Below the pieces are notes generated by a model. That model made no database searches and had not been told where the DNA came from. It saw only the letters and a program-made list of their open reading frames with translations. Made by a program: the position numbers and the translations under genes. A stretch of DNA of 64,000 nt, from positions 62,001 to 126,000 of the forward strand of contig NZ_JXQD01000004.1 in assembly GCF_002100145.1 (NCBI RefSeq), given 5' to 3'. Origin of the DNA: Vibrio sp. qd031 (GTDB taxonomy: Bacteria > Pseudomonadota > Gammaproteobacteria > Enterobacterales > Vibrionaceae). The first letter of the stretch is position 1, and each line of letters starts with the position of its first letter. This document shows, in pieces, positions 8,634-19,917 of the stretch.

Positions 8634-9854
8634 CTATATACCATCACGCTCTATTGGGCAGCTCATACAACGAGCGCCACCACGACCACGGCCTAATTCG
8701 TTACCAGGAATAGTGAGGACCTGAATCCCTGCTTTGTCATATTTTTCATTGGTGTAGACGTTACGTTCGTAGCCAATGACCACCCCCGGCTTCACTGTGA
8801 GTACGTTATTGGCGTCGTTCCATTGTTCACGTTCGGCCTCAAAGCTGTCACCACCAGTGGTAATGATTTTTAGATAGTCTAGACCCAAAGCTTGCTCTAT
8901 GGCGTGAATGTAGCTTGGTACTTGTTCCACTTTCATCTCATTGTCTTTACCAATATAGAGTCGCCATGTTTCTAAATCTTTGCGCATAATTTCTGGATAG
9001 ACCGAGAAGGTGTCTACATCCATATGCGTCATGACGGTGTCCAGATGCATGCATGAGCGATGCTTAGGTAAATCAATCGCGATGACTTCTGTCGCTTGAC
9101 CGGACTTAAATAGGTTGTAGGCTAAGTTTTCTACACCTTGTGGCGTGGTTCGCTCAGACATCCCAATTAACACCGCACCTTTACCGATAACCAAAACATC
9201 ACCACCTTCAATATTGGCATTGTCGTAGTGCAAATCTTCGTCGCCAAAATAGTTCACAAACTCTTGATTGGCGAAAGTTGGGTGCCAGCGATAAATCGCA
9301 CGTAGATGGTTAGTCTCACGTTGGCGAGCCGGCTTCATCATCGGGTTTAGTGATACCCCCCCGTAGACCCAGCATGATGTATCTCGGGTAAATAGATGGT
9401 TGGGGAGCGGCTCGATGATAAAATCGAGAGGGCGATGCATTTTCGGTAGCATCGACTGAGTGTCTAATTTGATTTCAGAATTCGCAAGACCACCTAAAAG
9501 CACAACCGCTAAGTGATGGTTATCCATTTCCGATAAATATTGCCTAAAGTCTCGCGCAAACAGTGGGCCATAACGGTAGTCAGATATTTGGGTGTCTAAT
9601 AACCATTGCTTTGCTTCCGGGACGGCTAAGGTCTCTTCGAGTAGGTCGTGCAGTAGCAATACCTCAACGTCTTGCTCTCTCAACGTTTGGGCAAATTGGT
9701 CGTGCTCTTCTCCAGCTGCTTCTACAGCGAGTACGTCATCAAATAGCAGTTCGTGGCAGTTCGATGGGGTCAAATGGGTTAGGGCGCGCTCTGGGCGGTT
9801 TAGCAATACACGTCGTAATTGCCCAACTTCAGAGCCTACATACAGCTTACTCAT
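8634..9854 (-). CDS. arcA: Arginine deiminase
   Basis: Hydrolyses arginine to citrulline and ammonia, the first step of the fermentative arginine deiminase route. The 406-residue protein begins [21 protein letters not shown] and contains [34 protein letters not shown] and the C-terminal catalytic Cys in [11 protein letters not shown], the guanidino-modifying enzyme signatures. ATG 9854 has AAGGA seven bases upstream; the frame extends 35 codons further without family similarity. Elsewhere arcA is followed by arcB and arcC; here only an ornithine carbamoyltransferase follows. Confidence 0.95.
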   Translation of the reverse strand: MSKLYVGSEVGQLRRVLLNRPERALTHLTPSNCHELLFDDVLAVEAAGEEHDQFAQTLREQDVEVLLLHDLLEETLAVPEAKQWLLDTQISDYRYGPLFARDFRQYLSEMDNHHLAVVLLGGLANSEIKLDTQSMLPKMHRPLDFIIEPLPNHLFTRDTSCWVYGGVSLNPMMKPARQRETNHLRAIYRWHPTFANQEFVNYFGDEDLHYDNANIEGGDVLVIGKGAVLIGMSERTTPQGVENLAYNLFKSGQATEVIAIDLPKHRSCMHLDTVMTHMDVDTFSVYPEIMRKDLETWRLYIGKDNEMKVEQVPSYIHAIEQALGLDYLKIITTGGDSFEAEREQWNDANNVLTVKPGVVIGYERNVYTNEKYDKAGIQVLTIPGNELGRGRGGARCMSCPIERDGI

Positions 9855-9959
9855 GATAAATCCTTTTAATAGTGCGCTGCATGTTATGACAATATATTGT
9901 GTAAATTGCAAATCATATTGGTAACCAAATGTCTGGCATGGAGTGCCAATATTAGTCAT

Positions 9960-10451
9960 TTATATCAACATATCGGTGTTTATAGAACACTTTGCAAAAC
10001 AACCGACCAATCAGACAGGGCAATTAATTTAAGTATTTATTCAATAAACTGCATAATGAACGCCGTACCTTTTTGAATAAATAGGCACTCTGCGAGGATG
10101 TATACTCCAAATGGCGCTATTTATCCCTGCGGGTTGAATAATCGAAGCAACAGGCCAATGAGTGTCTAAGAATAGAATTGCACTTAGAACGGTTAGGAAT
10201 GAGAATTGTTGATGATCTAAGCTAAAAACGATTATTCCGAATCTTACCGATTCAATCGCTCATTCTGAAAAGCATACAAATCAAGAGGTTTTTCCGATAT
10301 TTACGTTACGTACGTCACGCTTTGTAATCGAATTTCGCCACTTTTCTGTTAGATTTTGTGACAAAGATAGGTTGAAAACTAAAGCTACAGCCCTTTCTGC
10401 CGATATGGAGTTAGGGTTCCATATATAGTGTGTTGTTTTAAAGAAAGAGAC
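9960..10451. other. Intergenic region between arcA and the chemoreceptor gene
   Basis: About 490 bases without a convincing gene, holding two divergent promoters. Several TGAATAAAT-like half-sites (near 10028-10045, 10072 and 10133) could be weak ARG boxes for arcA, but none matches as well as the argF pair. No terminator or stable RNA is evident. Confidence 0.4.
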
Positions 10452-12488
10452 ATGCTAACCAAATTTCGGGAGATACCAACCGTGCACCTTAGTCTAATAC
10501 AGAGGATTGTGATGGGATTTGTGGTAGTTACATTATGTGCCATAACCATCAGCTTTTCTGCCTACTTTTCTCAGACCAAAATGGAGTCGCAAATGGAGCT
10601 AGCCGCTTCTACGTTGACTGGCTTTTTGGATGGGTCGAATACGTTGACCAAGCATGTCCAAGATGCGAATCGTCTGATGCTTGTTCATGCCAATACCGAA
10701 TCGTTAGAAAAGCGCCAACAATTAGAGGCCTCTTTTGCTGAGACTAAGCAGCAGGTTAGTGCGCAGCAATCTATATTGTTGCAACAGTTGCAAGGCTACC
10801 CAAAGCTGATCGATACATTGTCTAATGTTAATGGTCAGGTAGAAGCGCTTATCGTTAACGCAGAGAGCCATCTGCAACTGCACAACCAGCGTACGCATGC
10901 TCGAGTTAAGTCTGCTACAGAGCTAAAAACCTTTGACGATGAGTGGATTTTTTTCTCTCAAGACATGGGTGACCTTCAAGCCGATGCCAAATTCGATGGC
11001 CTTAATTCTGCAGCATGGAACATCAGTTACATTGAGACCCAAGGTGCAGGCGCGAAAGGCTACATTCAGAGATTATTAAGTGTCGATACTGAAGAAGCGA
11101 TTACCCCGATGGCGACGGAACTCGAAGGGTACTTAAGTCGCACCTTAGAAAAAGTCGACCCGTTATACGATGACATGCCAAGTTCAGAAGACTACCTTGC
11201 ACCTTATGTGACGATCCTTAGTCGTGCGATTGCGAGTAACGATGGTATTTTGAAATTGCACCAGCAATACATCAGCCTGAACGAGCAGAGCAACCAAATG
11301 CTTTCAGTTACCGCGGAGCAAATGGATGTCATTGTTGGGGAGCTCGAAAACTTTACCGCAGTGATCCGTGGACTCTCTGAAGACGCAAAAGTCGAAGCTG
11401 GAAAAAGTGCTAAAAACTCAATTATGGTTAACAGCAGCTTATCTGTAGTGACTTTATTGATCGCACTTTTGGTGACTTTCTCTGTTGTGCGAGCAATTAA
11501 GACGCCGTTAGCCGCCATTCAAACGGCCCTGAGTAAATTATCAGAAGGCGATTTAACTCATAGCATCAACCAAACTTACCGCTCTGAATTGGGCGAAATT
11601 GCCAATAGCATCAATATTTTGTCGAACAAGCTAAGAGGCTTAATTGGTGAAATTCAAGAGGCTGATCAGCAAGTTACTGAAGTAGCAATCAACTCTCAAA
11701 AAATGAGTTCTCAAACACTTAGCGAAGTTCAAGCTCAGCAACATCAAACTGAATCAATGGCAGCCGCAGTGACCGAGATGGAACATGCGGTACATGAAGT
11801 GGCTACCCATGCCGTAGAATCAAGTGATGCAGTTGAAGAAGTGGTTGGCTTAGCAAATCAAAATATGTCGATTACTAAGACCAATGTTGAGTTTGTCGAA
11901 GGGTTACAGAGCTCATTGACGGAAGCGTCTGGCGTGATTCAACAGTTGTCGACTCAGTCTCAGCAAATTGATGAAATATTGACGGTTATTCAATCTATTA
12001 GTGAGCAAACTAACTTACTGGCGTTAAATGCAGCGATTGAAGCTGCCCGTGCGGGAGAGCATGGCCGAGGTTTTGCGGTCGTTGCTGACGAGGTTCGTTC
12101 ATTGGCTACAAGAACTCAAGAATCGGCCAATGAGATAGGCTCGATGATTGAAAGCTTACAGGCGAACTCAACCAGTGCTGTGAAAATGGTAGAGAGTAAC
12201 CTAAAGCAAGCACAATACTCTGTAGAGCAGAGTAGCCAAAGTCATGAGTCGCTCCAAGAAATGGTAGAAAAGCTTCGCATTGTGAATGATATGAGTCGAT
12301 CCATAGCGACTGCTTCAGAAGAGCAAAGTGCCGTTGCCAAAGAGGTTGCCGAAAACATTGTTGGTATTTCTGATGTGGCGATGGGTATTGCCGACAATGC
12401 CAATGAATCAGTACGCAATAGTGAGTCACTCACTGTAGTCTCTCAAAAACAGAGTCAGCTAATCGCTCAGTTTAAGCTACCAGCATAG
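10452..12488 (+). CDS. Methyl-accepting chemotaxis protein
   Basis: A 678-residue transmembrane chemoreceptor. TM1 is near residues 17-37 and TM2 near 325-345. Between them is a long, mostly helical periplasmic domain of about 285 residues, suggestive of a helical bimodular (HBM) or similar sensor. A HAMP domain follows, then the signalling domain with its conserved hairpin tip [32 protein letters not shown]. There is no C-terminal CheR/CheB docking pentapeptide. ATG 10452 is chosen; the upstream GTG at 10428 adds a non-conserved MCCFKERD. Ligand unknown; the gene stands alone and ends in a terminator. Confidence 0.93.
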   Translation: MLTKFREIPTVHLSLIQRIVMGFVVVTLCAITISFSAYFSQTKMESQMELAASTLTGFLDGSNTLTKHVQDANRLMLVHANTESLEKRQQLEASFAETKQQVSAQQSILLQQLQGYPKLIDTLSNVNGQVEALIVNAESHLQLHNQRTHARVKSATELKTFDDEWIFFSQDMGDLQADAKFDGLNSAAWNISYIETQGAGAKGYIQRLLSVDTEEAITPMATELEGYLSRTLEKVDPLYDDMPSSEDYLAPYVTILSRAIASNDGILKLHQQYISLNEQSNQMLSVTAEQMDVIVGELENFTAVIRGLSEDAKVEAGKSAKNSIMVNSSLSVVTLLIALLVTFSVVRAIKTPLAAIQTALSKLSEGDLTHSINQTYRSELGEIANSINILSNKLRGLIGEIQEADQQVTEVAINSQKMSSQTLSEVQAQQHQTESMAAAVTEMEHAVHEVATHAVESSDAVEEVVGLANQNMSITKTNVEFVEGLQSSLTEASGVIQQLSTQSQQIDEILTVIQSISEQTNLLALNAAIEAARAGEHGRGFAVVADEVRSLATRTQESANEIGSMIESLQANSTSAVKMVESNLKQAQYSVEQSSQSHESLQEMVEKLRIVNDMSRSIATASEEQSAVAKEVAENIVGISDVAMGIADNANESVRNSESLTVVSQKQSQLIAQFKLPA

Positions 12489-12512
12489 CTGAGCCACCTC
12501 ACCTAACACCTG

Positions 12513-12566
12513 ACCCACCAGTTCACTAACTGACTTATTTAGTGGGCTGATGGGTTTGTATTTTTT
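12513..12566 (+). terminator. Chemoreceptor gene terminator
   Basis: A long interrupted stem (CCCA-CCAG-TTCACTAA with TTAGTGGG-CTG-ATGGG) followed by TTTGTATTTTTT. Confidence 0.65.
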
Positions 12567-12651
12567 GTCTTGTGGTCACACAATGATCCATGTAGGATCG
12601 CCGTTAATTAACCGATTTATACCCACTCAACCTACCGTCTAGGAGCCTTGC

Positions 12652-13068
12652 ATGTCTGAACAAGATGAGTACCTATCTGTCGAAGATTTCATCGAGATGC
12701 AGAAAGAAGATACCCGAGCGATTATCGACGAGCTGCTCAGTGATGGCAGCGAACCAGACTCTCTTTATCAAATCGAACACCACCTATTTGCTGAAAACTT
12801 CGAAACGCTAGAAAAAGCCGTTATCGAAGCATTTAAAATGGGTTTTGAAGTACTAGAAGCTGAAGAAAGTGAAGACGAAGACGGCAATAAATTGCTGTGC
12901 TGTGATGCGACCATGGAGTCTGCGCTGAATGCAGAAACCATTGATGCTCAGGTTGAAAAGCTCGTTAGACTTGCAGAGAAATATGACATCATCTACGACG
13001 GCTGGGGCACCTACTATGAAGGTGAAGATGCACTCGTCTATGATGAAGAAGACGACGAGCAAGAGTAA
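12652..13068 (+). CDS. rraB: Regulator of RNase E activity B
   Basis: RraB binds RNase E and changes degradosome composition, inhibiting cleavage of a subset of mRNAs. The 138-residue protein is very acidic and has the family sequence [37 protein letters not shown] and the YDGWGTYYE block, ending in an acidic tail. GGAGCC lies nine bases before ATG 12652. Its position between the argF region and valS-pepA matches the argI-rraB-pepA neighbourhood of E. coli. It has its own terminator. High confidence. Confidence 0.95.
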   Translation: MSEQDEYLSVEDFIEMQKEDTRAIIDELLSDGSEPDSLYQIEHHLFAENFETLEKAVIEAFKMGFEVLEAEESEDEDGNKLLCCDATMESALNAETIDAQVEKLVRLAEKYDIIYDGWGTYYEGEDALVYDEEDDEQE

Positions 13069-13076
13069 CAACATTG

Positions 13077-13103
13077 AAGCTCACCGTTGGTGAGCTTTTT
13101 TTT
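13077..13103 (+). terminator. rraB intrinsic terminator
   Basis: AGCTCACC/GGTGAGCT stem with a 3-base loop followed by eight T. Confidence 0.9.
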
Positions 13104-13132
13104 AGCTGCATTTCGACGAAACAAGGACAGTT

Positions 13133-13909
13133 ATGCAACTGCTGTTAAACGGACTTTGGCAACTCTCGCCATTAACAGATTTGTCTATCCCACAAGACGA
13201 TCTAACTTTTCCCGGTCCATTGAGTGCGGTTTTGCCCGATACACTCAGTGAGCCTGAAATTGCTCAGCAAGAGTGGCATTTGATGCATGATATCGAAGTC
13301 ACTGAAGAGATGCTTAATCACAACGTCATTGAGTTGGTGGTTGGTGGTGTTGATTATCACGCAGAGGTTCGACTTAACGGTATCGCCATGTTTGATTGTG
13401 ATGGGCGCTCTATGAACTATCGCAAAGATGTAAGCAGTCAACTTACCCTTGGGCGAAATCGCATTGAAATGTTGTTTTTGGAAGAAGATGACGATGAATG
13501 GTTCGACGACCAAGATAGTGTCCCCCGCTTAGCGCCGGTCGATGAAAGAATGGGTGTTTGGCGAATGCCGTATCTTCAGTTTAGTCAGTACGTTAGGCTT
13601 GAAACCCTTCATATCGAACAAATCTGGCATCCCGTAGGTGGGTGCGAAGTGAAAGTGGATTTAATGTTTGCGATCGCAGCAATTGGGCTGGTATCTGCGA
13701 AGGTGAAGTTTAACGGAATGACATTGACCTTACCTTTGGATCTTCGACAAGATCATGCCACCGCGCTTTTTCAAGTTGATGCACCGGTGACTCAAGGCGA
13801 GGAGGCTAATTACTGTTTAGCCATTGAAATCGATGGGTATCAGGTGGAAGCTTGGATACCTCTTGCTCCAGAGGCACCCATCCAGACAGTGGCGCTATCG
13901 CAGCTCTAG
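13133..13909 (+). CDS. Lone GH2-like sugar-binding beta-sandwich protein
   Basis: A 258-residue protein without signal peptide or membrane segment. Its start (LLLNGLWQLSP, then FPGPLSAVLPD, QEWHLMHDIEV, and VVGGVDYHAEVRLNG) resembles the N-terminal jelly-roll of glycoside hydrolase family 2 beta-mannosidases, including the NG-W, VDYHAEV-LNG and GRNRIE strand patterns. MGVWRMPYLQFS and a second beta-rich segment follow, but no TIM barrel or catalytic Glu pair is present. It is therefore at most a carbohydrate-binding or degenerate enzyme. AAGGAC lies five bases upstream of ATG. Function is unknown. Confidence 0.7.
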   Translation: MQLLLNGLWQLSPLTDLSIPQDDLTFPGPLSAVLPDTLSEPEIAQQEWHLMHDIEVTEEMLNHNVIELVVGGVDYHAEVRLNGIAMFDCDGRSMNYRKDVSSQLTLGRNRIEMLFLEEDDDEWFDDQDSVPRLAPVDERMGVWRMPYLQFSQYVRLETLHIEQIWHPVGGCEVKVDLMFAIAAIGLVSAKVKFNGMTLTLPLDLRQDHATALFQVDAPVTQGEEANYCLAIEIDGYQVEAWIPLAPEAPIQTVALSQL

Positions 13910-13919
13910 TTTGATTGAC

Positions 13920-14303
13920 TTAACTATGTGCGAAGTGAGTATGGGCTTGACTGCGTTTGATCCAGGCCTTTTCGTGAAAGTAATAAGCCACAGAGTTTAA
14001 TGCAGGCTCTAGTGTTGCAATGATACCTCCGGCCAGTGCATCGCCGGTAAGCAGGTAAACCACTGTAAACGCAACACTAAAGTGAACGGTCGCAAAGCTT
14101 ATAGTCTTTATGGTAGCCAGTTGCTTTCTGTTACTGTTGGCGGATCCTGCCCATACTTTTTCATGCAGATAGAATGCGCCAGTGTTTATTGTAGGCTCGA
14201 TCATTGCGATCAAACTACCTAATAGAAGATCCCCAGTTAATGCGTAAGCAACGACAGTGGCGATAGTAAAATGGATAGCGGCGAAGCTGATTGTCTTGTT
14301 CAT
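13920..14303 (-). CDS. Tandem DUF2061 membrane protein
   Basis: A 127-residue inner-membrane protein made of two homologous halves: residues 1-55 (KTISFAAIHFTIATVVAYALTGD...AFYLHEKVW) and 64-120 (KTISFATVHFSVAFTVVYLLTGD...AYYFHEKAW). Each half has two hydrophobic helices and the closing YxHEKxW typical of DUF2061. Bacterial DUF2061 proteins are usually single-domain or C-terminal fusions, so this is an internal duplication. The molecular role of the family is not established. A Fur-box-like sequence lies in its promoter, suggesting iron control. It converges with the 13133 gene, 10 bases away. Confidence 0.85.
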   Translation of the reverse strand: MNKTISFAAIHFTIATVVAYALTGDLLLGSLIAMIEPTINTGAFYLHEKVWAGSANSNRKQLATIKTISFATVHFSVAFTVVYLLTGDALAGGIIATLEPALNSVAYYFHEKAWIKRSQAHTHFAHS

Positions 14304-14335
14304 GATTAAAGTCTCTTTCCTGTCTGGTTGTTAAC

Positions 14336-14354
14336 ATTATTGATAATCATTCTC
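14336..14354 (-). promoter_or_regulatory. Fur-box-like operator
   Basis: Bases 14342-14354 (GATAATCATTCTC) match 12 of 13 positions of the right two-thirds of the 19-bp Fur consensus; the whole element matches 15 of 19. It lies 33-51 bases upstream of the DUF2061 start, within the expected promoter. Confidence 0.6.
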
Positions 14355-14485
14355 ATTTAATCAAGCGGTATTTTGCAATTATTTTGATAGGTAATATCTA
14401 TTAAAAGTTTCGCAATCATAGGTACGTATGTTATTACGAATAAACCTTTGAAAGCATGCGTGCAATTCATTGAAAGTTTGGGCTT

Positions 14486-14648
14486 ATACCAACCAAGGAT
14501 GAAAACTGACAACTCTTGCTTATTAAGAATACAGATAACAATGTCAAAAATTTTGCAGGTAGTACAACTACCTACGGTAGTTTCTCCCTTTTTTCTCAGT
14601 GACTTTTCCGGCGCAATTTTCTGACTGGTTACTGACTTCGGTTAGTAC
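14486..14648. repeat. ATACCAA element, copy C (MITE-like, diverged)
   Basis: About 163 bp starting ATACCAACC and ending GACTTCGGTTAGTAC, in the same orientation as copy B and inverted relative to copy A. Shared internal blocks include CTCTTGCTT, GTAGTACAACTACCTACGG and GACTTTTCCGGCGCAATTTTC. It carries no reading frame, and together with the Fur site and valS terminator it fills the 440-base gap between DUF2061 and valS. Confidence 0.75.
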
Positions 14649-14691
14649 TAATTGGAGTTTCTTACGTCGCACTTTTTCGCTCAGACAGGTA

Positions 14692-14725
14692 CAAAAAAAG
14701 GCCAATGAGTTTCCCCATTGGCCTT
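14692..14725 (-). terminator. valS intrinsic terminator
   Basis: AAGGCCAATG/CATTGGCCTT stem followed on the minus strand by TTTTTTT. Confidence 0.9.
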
Positions 14726-14744
14726 CTCGTTTTATGTCATCAGA

Positions 14745-17603
14745 TTACAAAGCGGCAATCGTTGCTTTTTGCTCTTCAAGCTTAACCAACGTCTCTTTGT
14801 AGCCGTCGAGTTTTTCACGCTCTTTAGCCACAACTGCTTCAGGCGCTTTAGCCACAAACCCTTGGTTGTTTAGCTTACCTTCAAGACGTTTAATTTCGCC
14901 TTGGGTTTTCTTCACTTCCCCCTCAAGGCGTGCTAGCTCAGCGTCTTTGTCGATAAGACCTGCCATTGGGATCATTAGCTCAGACTTTGCAACCAGTGCA
15001 GTGGCGCACGCAGGCGTTTGCTCATCTGCGTCCAAGATACGTACTGACTCAAGTTTCGCAAGCGACACTAATACTTGTTTGTTGGCTTCAAGGCGCGCTG
15101 CATCTTTGGCATCAGCGGCTTTCAACATCACTTCCAAAGGTTTACCTGGATTGATGTCGTACTCAGCACGCAAGTTTCGGATGCTAGAGATAAACGCCTT
15201 CACCCACTCAATATCGTCTAGTGCTTCTTGATTGAAGTTAGCACCGTCGTACTGAGGTAGAGCTTGAGTCATGATTGTGTCGCCTTCAACACCGTCTACC
15301 AGCGGCATAATACTTTGCCAGATGGTTTCAGTGATGTAAGGGATCACTGGGTGAGCCAAACGCAAGGTTTTCTCAAGGACAGTAATCAAGGTGCGACGTG
15401 TACCACGCTGCTGAGCTTCTGTACCTTTCCACAATACTGGCTTGGTTAGCTCTAAGTACCAGTCACAGAATTGGTTCCAGATAAACTCATAAATGGTGTT
15501 TGCCGCCATATCCAGACGGTAGGTGTCTAGGTGAGCATTAAACTCTTTCGCCGCCAGTTCAAACTGAGACTCGATCCACTTGTCGGCTAATGAGTATTCA
15601 ACCTCGTTGTCACCAAAACCACAGTCTTGATCTTCAGCATTCATCAGTACGTAACGGCTTGCATTCCACAACTTGTTACAGAAGTTACGATAGCCTTCTA
15701 GGCGCTTCATATCCCAGTTGATGTCACGACCCGTCGATGCCATTGCCGCAAGCGTGAAGCGGAGTGCGTCGGTACCGTATGGTTCAATGCCATCTTCAAA
15801 AGTTTTGCGGGTGTTCTTTTCAATCTTCGCGGCCAGTTTAGGCTGCATCATGTTACCGGTACGTTTTTGAACCAGTGACTCAAGATCAATACCATCAATC
15901 ATGTCGATTGGGTCAAGCACATTACCTTTTGACTTAGACATCTTATCGCCGTTTTCATCACGGATAAGTCCAGTCATGTAAACGGTTTTGAACGGTACTT
16001 GTGACTTCCCATCTTCATCTTTACAGAAGTGCATGGTCATCATGATCATACGCGCAACCCAGAAGAAGATGATATCGAAGCCCGACACCAATACATCTGA
16101 AGGGTGGAACGTTTTAAGTGCCTCGGTATCTTCTGGCCAACCTTGAGTACCAAAAGTCCAAAGTGCCGATGAGAACCACGTATCCAATACGTCGTTGTCT
16201 TGGCGAAGAACCACTACAGGAGCAAGATTGTTCTTCTCACGTACTTCTTCTTCACTGCGTCCAACGTAAACTTTGCCATCGTTGTCGTACCAAGCTGGAA
16301 TTCTGTGGCCCCACCAAAGCTGGCGAGAGATACACCAATCTTGTACATCACGCATCCACGCGAAATACATATTTTCGTACTGCTTAGGCACGAACTGAAT
16401 GTCACCATCTTCTACCGCTTTAACAGCAGGCTCTGCTAGCGGTGCAGTGCGTACATACCATTGGTCTGTCAGCATTGGTTCAATAACCACACCACCACGG
16501 TCGCCGTAAGGAACAGTAAGATCGTGATCTTTGACTTCATCGAGCAAGCCTAGTTGCTCAAACTCCGCCACAATCGCTTTACGTGCTGCAAAGCGCTCTA
16601 ATCCATGATACTGCTCAGGCATATCCGTAGCGTATTCAGTTGAAGCTTCACCGTTGGTGTTGAAGACTTCCGCTGCATCACGGATATTGGCGTCAAAAGT
16701 AAGGATATTGATCATAGGTAGGCTGTGTCGCTTGCCCACTTCGTAGTCATTGAAGTCGTGCGCAGGGGTGATTTTCACGCAGCCTGTACCCTTGTCCATA
16801 TCTGCGTGCTCATCACCGACGATAGGGATAAGGCGATTAACCAGCGGAAGCAGTATTTGCTTACCAATGAGATCCTTGTAGCGAGGATCTTCTGGGTTAA
16901 CGGCAACGCCAGTATCACCTAGCATGGTTTCTGGACGAGTGGTTGCCACGACGATGTAGTCTTTACCATCGGCTGTTTTAGCGCCATCCGCTAATGGATA
17001 GCGGAAGTGCCACATGAAGCCTTTTTTGTCTTTGTTTTCAACTTCCAGATCAGAAATGGCCGTGTGAAGTTTTGGGTCCCAGTTCACCAGGCGTTTGCCG
17101 CGGTAGATAAGATCTTCTTCAAACAGACGTACAAACACTTCTTGAGTGGCGGCTGATAATCCGTCATCCATAGTGAAGCGTTCACGATCCCAATCTACAG
17201 ACGCACCTAAGCGGCGAAGCTGTTGCGTAATAGTGCCACCGGATTCCGCTTTCCATTCCCAAATTTTGTCAATGAAGGCTTCGCGACCGTAATCGTGTTT
17301 GGTTTTGCCTTCTTCGGCGGCGATTTTACGCTCAACCACCATTTGAGTCGCAATACCTGCGTGGTCAGTACCGACTTGCCAAAGCGTATTTTTGCCCTTC
17401 ATGCGCTGTGCACGGATCAAAGTATCCATGATGGTGTCTTGGAATGCGTGGCCCATGTGCAGGCTACCTGTGACATTCGGCGGCGGGATCATGATGCTGT
17501 ACGCTTCTTTGGTCGTGTCACCGTGCGGCTTAAAGTAGCCTTTATCTTCCCAAGCCTGGTAAAGCGCTTGTTCGATTGAAGTTGGGTTGTATGTCTTTTC
17601 CAT
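14745..17603 (-). CDS. valS: Valyl-tRNA synthetase
   Basis: Charges tRNA-Val with valine and edits misactivated threonine. The 952-residue class I synthetase has the HIGH-type motif HMGH within [15 protein letters not shown] near residue 48, the CP1 editing domain ([12 protein letters not shown]), the KMSKS motif in [14 protein letters not shown] near residue 560, and the C-terminal coiled-coil arm ([20 protein letters not shown]) typical of ValRS. It is followed on the minus strand by a strong terminator and preceded by holC, the usual pepA-holC-valS order. Confidence 0.98.
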   Translation of the reverse strand: MEKTYNPTSIEQALYQAWEDKGYFKPHGDTTKEAYSIMIPPPNVTGSLHMGHAFQDTIMDTLIRAQRMKGKNTLWQVGTDHAGIATQMVVERKIAAEEGKTKHDYGREAFIDKIWEWKAESGGTITQQLRRLGASVDWDRERFTMDDGLSAATQEVFVRLFEEDLIYRGKRLVNWDPKLHTAISDLEVENKDKKGFMWHFRYPLADGAKTADGKDYIVVATTRPETMLGDTGVAVNPEDPRYKDLIGKQILLPLVNRLIPIVGDEHADMDKGTGCVKITPAHDFNDYEVGKRHSLPMINILTFDANIRDAAEVFNTNGEASTEYATDMPEQYHGLERFAARKAIVAEFEQLGLLDEVKDHDLTVPYGDRGGVVIEPMLTDQWYVRTAPLAEPAVKAVEDGDIQFVPKQYENMYFAWMRDVQDWCISRQLWWGHRIPAWYDNDGKVYVGRSEEEVREKNNLAPVVVLRQDNDVLDTWFSSALWTFGTQGWPEDTEALKTFHPSDVLVSGFDIIFFWVARMIMMTMHFCKDEDGKSQVPFKTVYMTGLIRDENGDKMSKSKGNVLDPIDMIDGIDLESLVQKRTGNMMQPKLAAKIEKNTRKTFEDGIEPYGTDALRFTLAAMASTGRDINWDMKRLEGYRNFCNKLWNASRYVLMNAEDQDCGFGDNEVEYSLADKWIESQFELAAKEFNAHLDTYRLDMAANTIYEFIWNQFCDWYLELTKPVLWKGTEAQQRGTRRTLITVLEKTLRLAHPVIPYITETIWQSIMPLVDGVEGDTIMTQALPQYDGANFNQEALDDIEWVKAFISSIRNLRAEYDINPGKPLEVMLKAADAKDAARLEANKQVLVSLAKLESVRILDADEQTPACATALVAKSELMIPMAGLIDKDAELARLEGEVKKTQGEIKRLEGKLNNQGFVAKAPEAVVAKEREKLDGYKETLVKLEEQKATIAAL

Positions 17604-17724
17604 AGTTCTCTTAAACTGGATACTTTTGATGGTTAATCAATGTCAAACGTCATAATTAACGGCTCTCGATAGCGCAAAAAAATGCCGCGTTATAAAGTCC
17701 GTTAGCTATGCAGTTTGACCCAAA

Positions 17725-18183
17725 CTAGTGTGAGGTGTCGACGTTTACCGTCTGCACTTCGGCTCCTGCTTCTCGGTAGCGTTTGAATCGCTCACGAGCC
17801 GCTTGTTTCTGTTTTTCAGAGCAAGGGACAAATTCTATCACTTGTGATGCCGATCTCGCAAAAATTGTCTCGCTATTCTCTAGATTAATGTTGATCACAA
17901 GATTGCGATTAAAGCTGGGCTTTAAACCTTCATGGCCAATTTCAAGTGGTGAGCCGTACCGAGGGCCTTCTCCGATCAGGTTGTGGGCAATGAAATGTGT
18001 CGCGTTTTGAGCAAACAGTTTATCGTCCCAACGGTGTGCGTGAGATTTGTCTGCGCAGTTCAGATAGATTTTTGCGTTTTGCGATGCGAAGTGACCAAGC
18101 AAAAACAACACATACTCTTCAAACCCAGCATCGCTGCTTTGAGGCGAGTCGTCTTGCAGTACATAAAATGTCACAACGGTCAT
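17725..18183 (-). CDS. holC: DNA polymerase III chi subunit
   Basis: HolC (chi) pairs with psi to link the clamp loader to single-stranded DNA-binding protein. The 152-residue protein starts MTVVTFYVLQDD and keeps the family blocks LNCADKSHAHRWDDKLFAQ, FIAHNLIGEGP, APVEIG-like PLEIGHE and EFVPCSEKQKQAARERFKRYREAG. I chose ATG 18183; the frame runs 27 codons further upstream through the pepA terminator hairpin, which is not family-like. It lies between pepA and valS on the same strand. Confidence 0.93.
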   Translation of the reverse strand: MTVVTFYVLQDDSPQSSDAGFEEYVLFLLGHFASQNAKIYLNCADKSHAHRWDDKLFAQNATHFIAHNLIGEGPRYGSPLEIGHEGLKPSFNRNLVININLENSETIFARSASQVIEFVPCSEKQKQAARERFKRYREAGAEVQTVNVDTSH

Positions 18184-18220
18184 GATAGTGCTAGCTGTCC
18201 ATATTGAATATTGAGGGATT

Positions 18221-18241
18221 AAAAAAGGGCCCGTAGGCCCT
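18221..18241 (-). terminator. pepA intrinsic terminator
   Basis: AGGGCC/GGCCCT stem with a 4-base loop, followed on the minus strand by TTTTTT. It abuts the ATACCAA element copy B, with three bases between stem and repeat. Confidence 0.8.
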
Positions 18242-18244
18242 ATG

Positions 18245-18404
18245 ATACCAATCAAACCAATCATCTACGTAATCTAGCTTGTTAAAATCGCTGATACCGT
18301 CGTTAAAGATTTTGCCTTTAGGCCCACTAGCTACTGCAATCTTTGCTTAGTTATCAGCGATTTTACTGCGCCATCTTTACGCAGCTGATTAATTTAATTG
18401 GTAT
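18245..18404. repeat. ATACCAA element, copy B (MITE-like)
   Basis: A 160-bp element with ends ATACCAATCAAA and TTTAATTGGTAT. Internal sequence aligns with the reverse complement of copy A: TTGTTAAAATCGCT, GTCGTTAAAGATTTTG, GCAATCTTTGC and CAGCGATTTT are shared. It lies between the pepA stop (5 bases away) and the pepA terminator. Confidence 0.85.
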
Positions 18405-18408
18405 CTAT

Positions 18409-19917
18409 TTACTCTTCCGAGTCTTGGCCACTTCGATTCACTAAGAATTGGACAAGCATTGGGACAGGACGTCCGGTCGAGCCTTTGGCGGCTCCAGACT
18501 TCCAAGCCGTACCCGCGATATCAATGTGTGCCCAGTTGTACTTCTTAGCAAACTTCGACAAGAAGCACCCTGCAGTGATAGTACCTGCTGCACGGCCACC
18601 GATATTTGCCATATCGGCAAATGGGCTCTTAAGCTGCTCATGGTACTCGTCAGCCATTGGCATACGCCACGCGCGATCACTCGCTTGCTCTGATGAGTTC
18701 ACCAACTCGTGTGCCAATGGGTTGTGATTCGAAATCACACCACTAATGTGATGACCTAATGCAATAACACACGCACCAGTAAGCGTCGCTACGTCTACCA
18801 CACATTCAGGATCGTAACGCTCGACATACGTCAGTGCATCACATAGAACCAAACGACCTTCTGCATCGGTGTTCAGTACTTCGACGGTTTGACCCGACAT
18901 TGTGGTTAGGATGTCACCTGGACGGTACGCATTGCTGCCAGGCATGTTTTCACAACCTGCTAGGATGGCAACGACATTGATTGGTAAGTTAAGTTCGGCC
19001 AGTGCTTTCATGGTGCCAAATACTGACGCAGCGCCACACATGTCGTACTTCATCTCATCCATGCCTTCGCCAGGCTTAAGTGAAATACCGCCTGAGTCAA
19101 ACGTTAGACCTTTACCGATCAATACAATAGGTTTGGTTTCAGGATCTGGGTGACCTTTGTACTCAATCACAGACATCATTGATTCGTTTTTAGAGCCTCG
19201 ACCGACCGCAAGGTACGAAGTCATACCCAATTTTTCCATCTCTTGTTCGCCAATGATCTTGGTCGACACCGTCTCGAAGTCGTCGGCTAATCGGCGAGCT
19301 TGAGAAGCAAGATAAGCTGGGTTTGCTACGTTAGGCGGCATGTTGCCAAGATCTTTTGATGCTTTTACGCCCGTTGCTACAGCAAGACCGTGTGCAATGG
19401 CTTTTTCGCCAAGGTTAAGCTCGCGACGCGTAGGGACATTAAACACCAATTTGCGAAGAGGGCGACGCGTTTCAGGTTTAGCGCTTTTGAATTGATCGAA
19501 GGTGTATAAGCCGTCTTTGGTGGCTTCAACCGCCTGACGAACTTTCCAGTAGGTATCGCGACCTTTTACATGAAGTTCTGTTAAGAAACAGACCGCTTCC
19601 ATAGAGCCAGTTTCGTTTAGTGTGCTAATGGTTTTTTGGATGATTTCTTTGTACTGGCGCTCGCCTAGCTCACGCTCTTTACCACAACCTACTAGCAATA
19701 CGCGCTCTGAAAGTACACCAGGTACTTGGTGCAATAACAACATTTGGCCTGGCTTACCCTCTAGGTCGCCGCGGCGCAGCAGTGAGCTTAGGTAGCCATC
19801 ACTGATCTTATCGAGTTGCTCTGCAACTGGAGAGAGACGACGTGGCTCAAAAACACCGACAACGATACATGCGCTGCGCTGTTTTTCTGGGCTGCCACTT
19901 TTTACACTAAACTCCAT
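18409..19917 (-). CDS. pepA: Leucyl aminopeptidase / PepA
   Basis: A 502-residue M17 zinc/manganese aminopeptidase that releases N-terminal residues. In E. coli the hexamer also binds DNA as an accessory factor for Xer recombination and represses carAB. The catalytic domain has the signature [10 protein letters not shown] near residue 350 and metal ligands in [16 protein letters not shown] and KYDMCGA. The N-terminal macro-like domain that provides DNA binding in E. coli is full length. It is divergent from lptF across 237 bases and precedes holC. High confidence for the peptidase; the DNA-binding role is inferred from the family. Confidence 0.96.
   Translation of the reverse strand: MEFSVKSGSPEKQRSACIVVGVFEPRRLSPVAEQLDKISDGYLSSLLRRGDLEGKPGQMLLLHQVPGVLSERVLLVGCGKERELGERQYKEIIQKTISTLNETGSMEAVCFLTELHVKGRDTYWKVRQAVEATKDGLYTFDQFKSAKPETRRPLRKLVFNVPTRRELNLGEKAIAHGLAVATGVKASKDLGNMPPNVANPAYLASQARRLADDFETVSTKIIGEQEMEKLGMTSYLAVGRGSKNESMMSVIEYKGHPDPETKPIVLIGKGLTFDSGGISLKPGEGMDEMKYDMCGAASVFGTMKALAELNLPINVVAILAGCENMPGSNAYRPGDILTTMSGQTVEVLNTDAEGRLVLCDALTYVERYDPECVVDVATLTGACVIALGHHISGVISNHNPLAHELVNSSEQASDRAWRMPMADEYHEQLKSPFADMANIGGRAAGTITAGCFLSKFAKKYNWAHIDIAGTAWKSGAAKGSTGRPVPMLVQFLVNRSGQDSEE

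Noticed and set aside
9855..9959. Extended N-terminus of arginine deiminase
   Set aside because: The extra 35 codons lack similarity to the family, while ATG 9854 has a good ribosome site and gives standard length.
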